Part shown: one piece after another, positions 6,885 to 7,159 of the stretch
Numbering within the stretch: position 1 is the stretch's first letter
How the letters are laid out: each line of letters begins with the position of its first letter
NCBI GenBank assembly: GCA_965603115.1
Contig: CBFDBT010000143.1
Coordinates: 1 to 7,159 of the forward strand
DNA length: 7,159 bases
From: CBFDBT01 sp965603115
Lineage (GTDB): Bacteria; Pseudomonadota; Alphaproteobacteria; Sphingomonadales; Kordiimonadaceae
Reading direction: 5' to 3'
The notes under the pieces: model-generated
Seen by the model: the letters and a program-made list of their open reading frames with translations, nothing else
Database searches by the model: none
What the model was told of the DNA's origin: nothing
Translations under genes and position numbers: made by a program

Positions 6885-6896
6885 GGGGCGAGCCAT
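6885..6896 (-). repeat. Right subterminal inverted repeat of the IS1111-type element
   Basis: GGGGCGAGCCAT is the exact reverse complement of 5554-5565. Three bases (ACG) separate it from the resumption of IS3 orfA sequence at 6900. Confidence 0.9.
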
Positions 6897-6899
6897 ACG

Positions 6900-7159
6900 T
6901 TTTTTAAACAAGCGCAGCTCTAACGCTTGCTCAGCCACTACTTCTTTCAGATCGCGGGCTTCCTTGCGCAAGCCCTTGACTTCATCAGTGGTGGCAGCAC
7001 GTTTAGTATCACCAGCAAGGCGCTGTTTACCGACCTCAAGAAACTCTTTGGACCAGCTATAATACATGCCTTGGGCAATGCCCTCACGGCGACAAAGCTC
7101 AGCAATGCTGTTCTCTCCGCGCAAGCCTTCAAGTACGATACGGATCTTCTCTTCAGCAC
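6900..7159 (-). pseudogene. IS3-family transposase OrfA, cut by the IS1111-type insertion and by the window edge
   Basis: Read from 7157, the product begins AEEKIRIVLEGLRGENS and continues ELCRREGIAQGMYYSWSKEF. This is the helix-turn-helix that binds IS ends. A predicted coiled coil of the EARDLKEVVAEQALELRL type follows. Genuine OrfA sequence ends at LRLFKK (6900). The frame then continues for twelve codons into the inserted element (RMARPFAIENFR) and stops at 6861, so the present 3' end is chimeric. The gene has no start inside the window; its first residues lie beyond 7159. The break falls in the A run where -1 frameshifting to orfB would occur, so no OrfAB fusion can be made. Confidence 0.88.

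Larger units (their letters stand above)
5547..6899 (+). mobile_element. IS110-family (IS1111-type) insertion sequence
   Basis: The element has one DEDD transposase gene, perfect 12-bp inverted repeats placed inside the ends (7 bases in from the left, 3 from the right), a short 68-base left non-coding end and a long 244-base right one. This is the layout of the IS1111 subgroup. The ends were set from the broken IS3 orfA: plus-strand flanks read CGTTCATGC on the left and TTTTTTAAAC on the right. Base 5547 (T) could belong to either flank or element; giving it to the flank makes the rejoined orfA frame correct. No target duplication is seen, as expected for the family. Confidence 0.85.
4466..7159 (-). 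mobile_element. IS3-family element, interrupted by an IS1111-type element and running off the right edge
   Basis: OrfA (7159-6900) and orfB (5518-4541) are the two halves of one IS3-family element, both on the minus strand, and a different element separates them. Removing bases from about 5548 to 6899 restores the usual layout: the orfA stop TGA overlaps the orfB ATG, and an A7 run lies upstream. The downstream end probably lies at 4466, where the plus strand reads TGTTCGTCGTCATATAATTT. IS3-family ends usually begin with TG, and this position lies a normal distance past orfB. The other terminus is outside the window, so neither the inverted repeat nor a target duplication can be confirmed. 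Confidence 0.8.

Noticed and set aside
6861..7124. Apparent complete 87-residue gene on the minus strand
   Set aside because: Its first codon is an internal TTG and the frame stays open to the window edge. Its last twelve codons come from the inserted element. It is a chimeric remnant of IS3 orfA.
1..7159. CRISPR array, tRNA or rRNA genes, or a defence system
   Set aside because: No regularly spaced repeats, tRNA-like clover leaf or rRNA sequence was seen, and all long frames are explained by sugar genes or transposases.

Overview
The window holds two blocks: a surface-polysaccharide operon on the minus strand (about 1-4390) and a nest of two dead insertion sequences (about 4466-7159). The organism is a Gram-negative bacterium, probably an alphaproteobacterium. 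That guess rests on the general look of the transposases and on the WecB/WecC/WbqC/NeuB set; no ribosomal or other taxonomic marker is present.

The operon reads right to left: wecB (UDP-GlcNAc 2-epimerase), wecC (UDP-ManNAc dehydrogenase), a possible 19-codon ORF, a WbqC-like protein, a NeuB-type nonulosonate synthase, and the first 71 codons of an SpsF-type cytidylyltransferase that runs off the left edge. The annotated genes overlap by 14, 14 and 8 bases, apart from a 76-base gap before the WbqC gene, so they are probably co-transcribed and partly coupled in translation. WecB and WecC would make UDP-ManNAcA, and NeuB plus the cytidylyltransferase would make a CMP-activated sialic-acid-like sugar. 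Both are typical precursors of O-antigen or capsule. All these genes look intact.

Upstream of wecB lies an IS3-family element in the same orientation. Its orfA enters at the right edge (7159-6900) and its orfB ends near 4541. The element is cut in two by an IS110-family element of the IS1111 type (about 5547-6899, plus-strand transposase) with perfect 12-bp subterminal inverted repeats. Removing the insert rejoins orfA to its last codons and restores an A7 run followed by GC. This run is the expected -1 programmed frameshift site between orfA and orfB. Both transposases are broken. orfB has three single-base deletions. The IS1111-type transposase has a stop codon exactly where the catalytic Glu of its DEDD set should be.

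The most interesting region is the 244-base non-coding right end of the IS1111-type element (6656-6899). It can fold into a stem, an internal loop and a capping hairpin (6724-6794, 71 nt). The two strands of the internal loop carry TTAAAAAAA and CATGCTTATG, which match the right and left sides of the insertion site on opposite strands. This is the layout expected of a bridge RNA (seekRNA), and it suggests RNA-guided targeting of the frameshift signal of another IS family.
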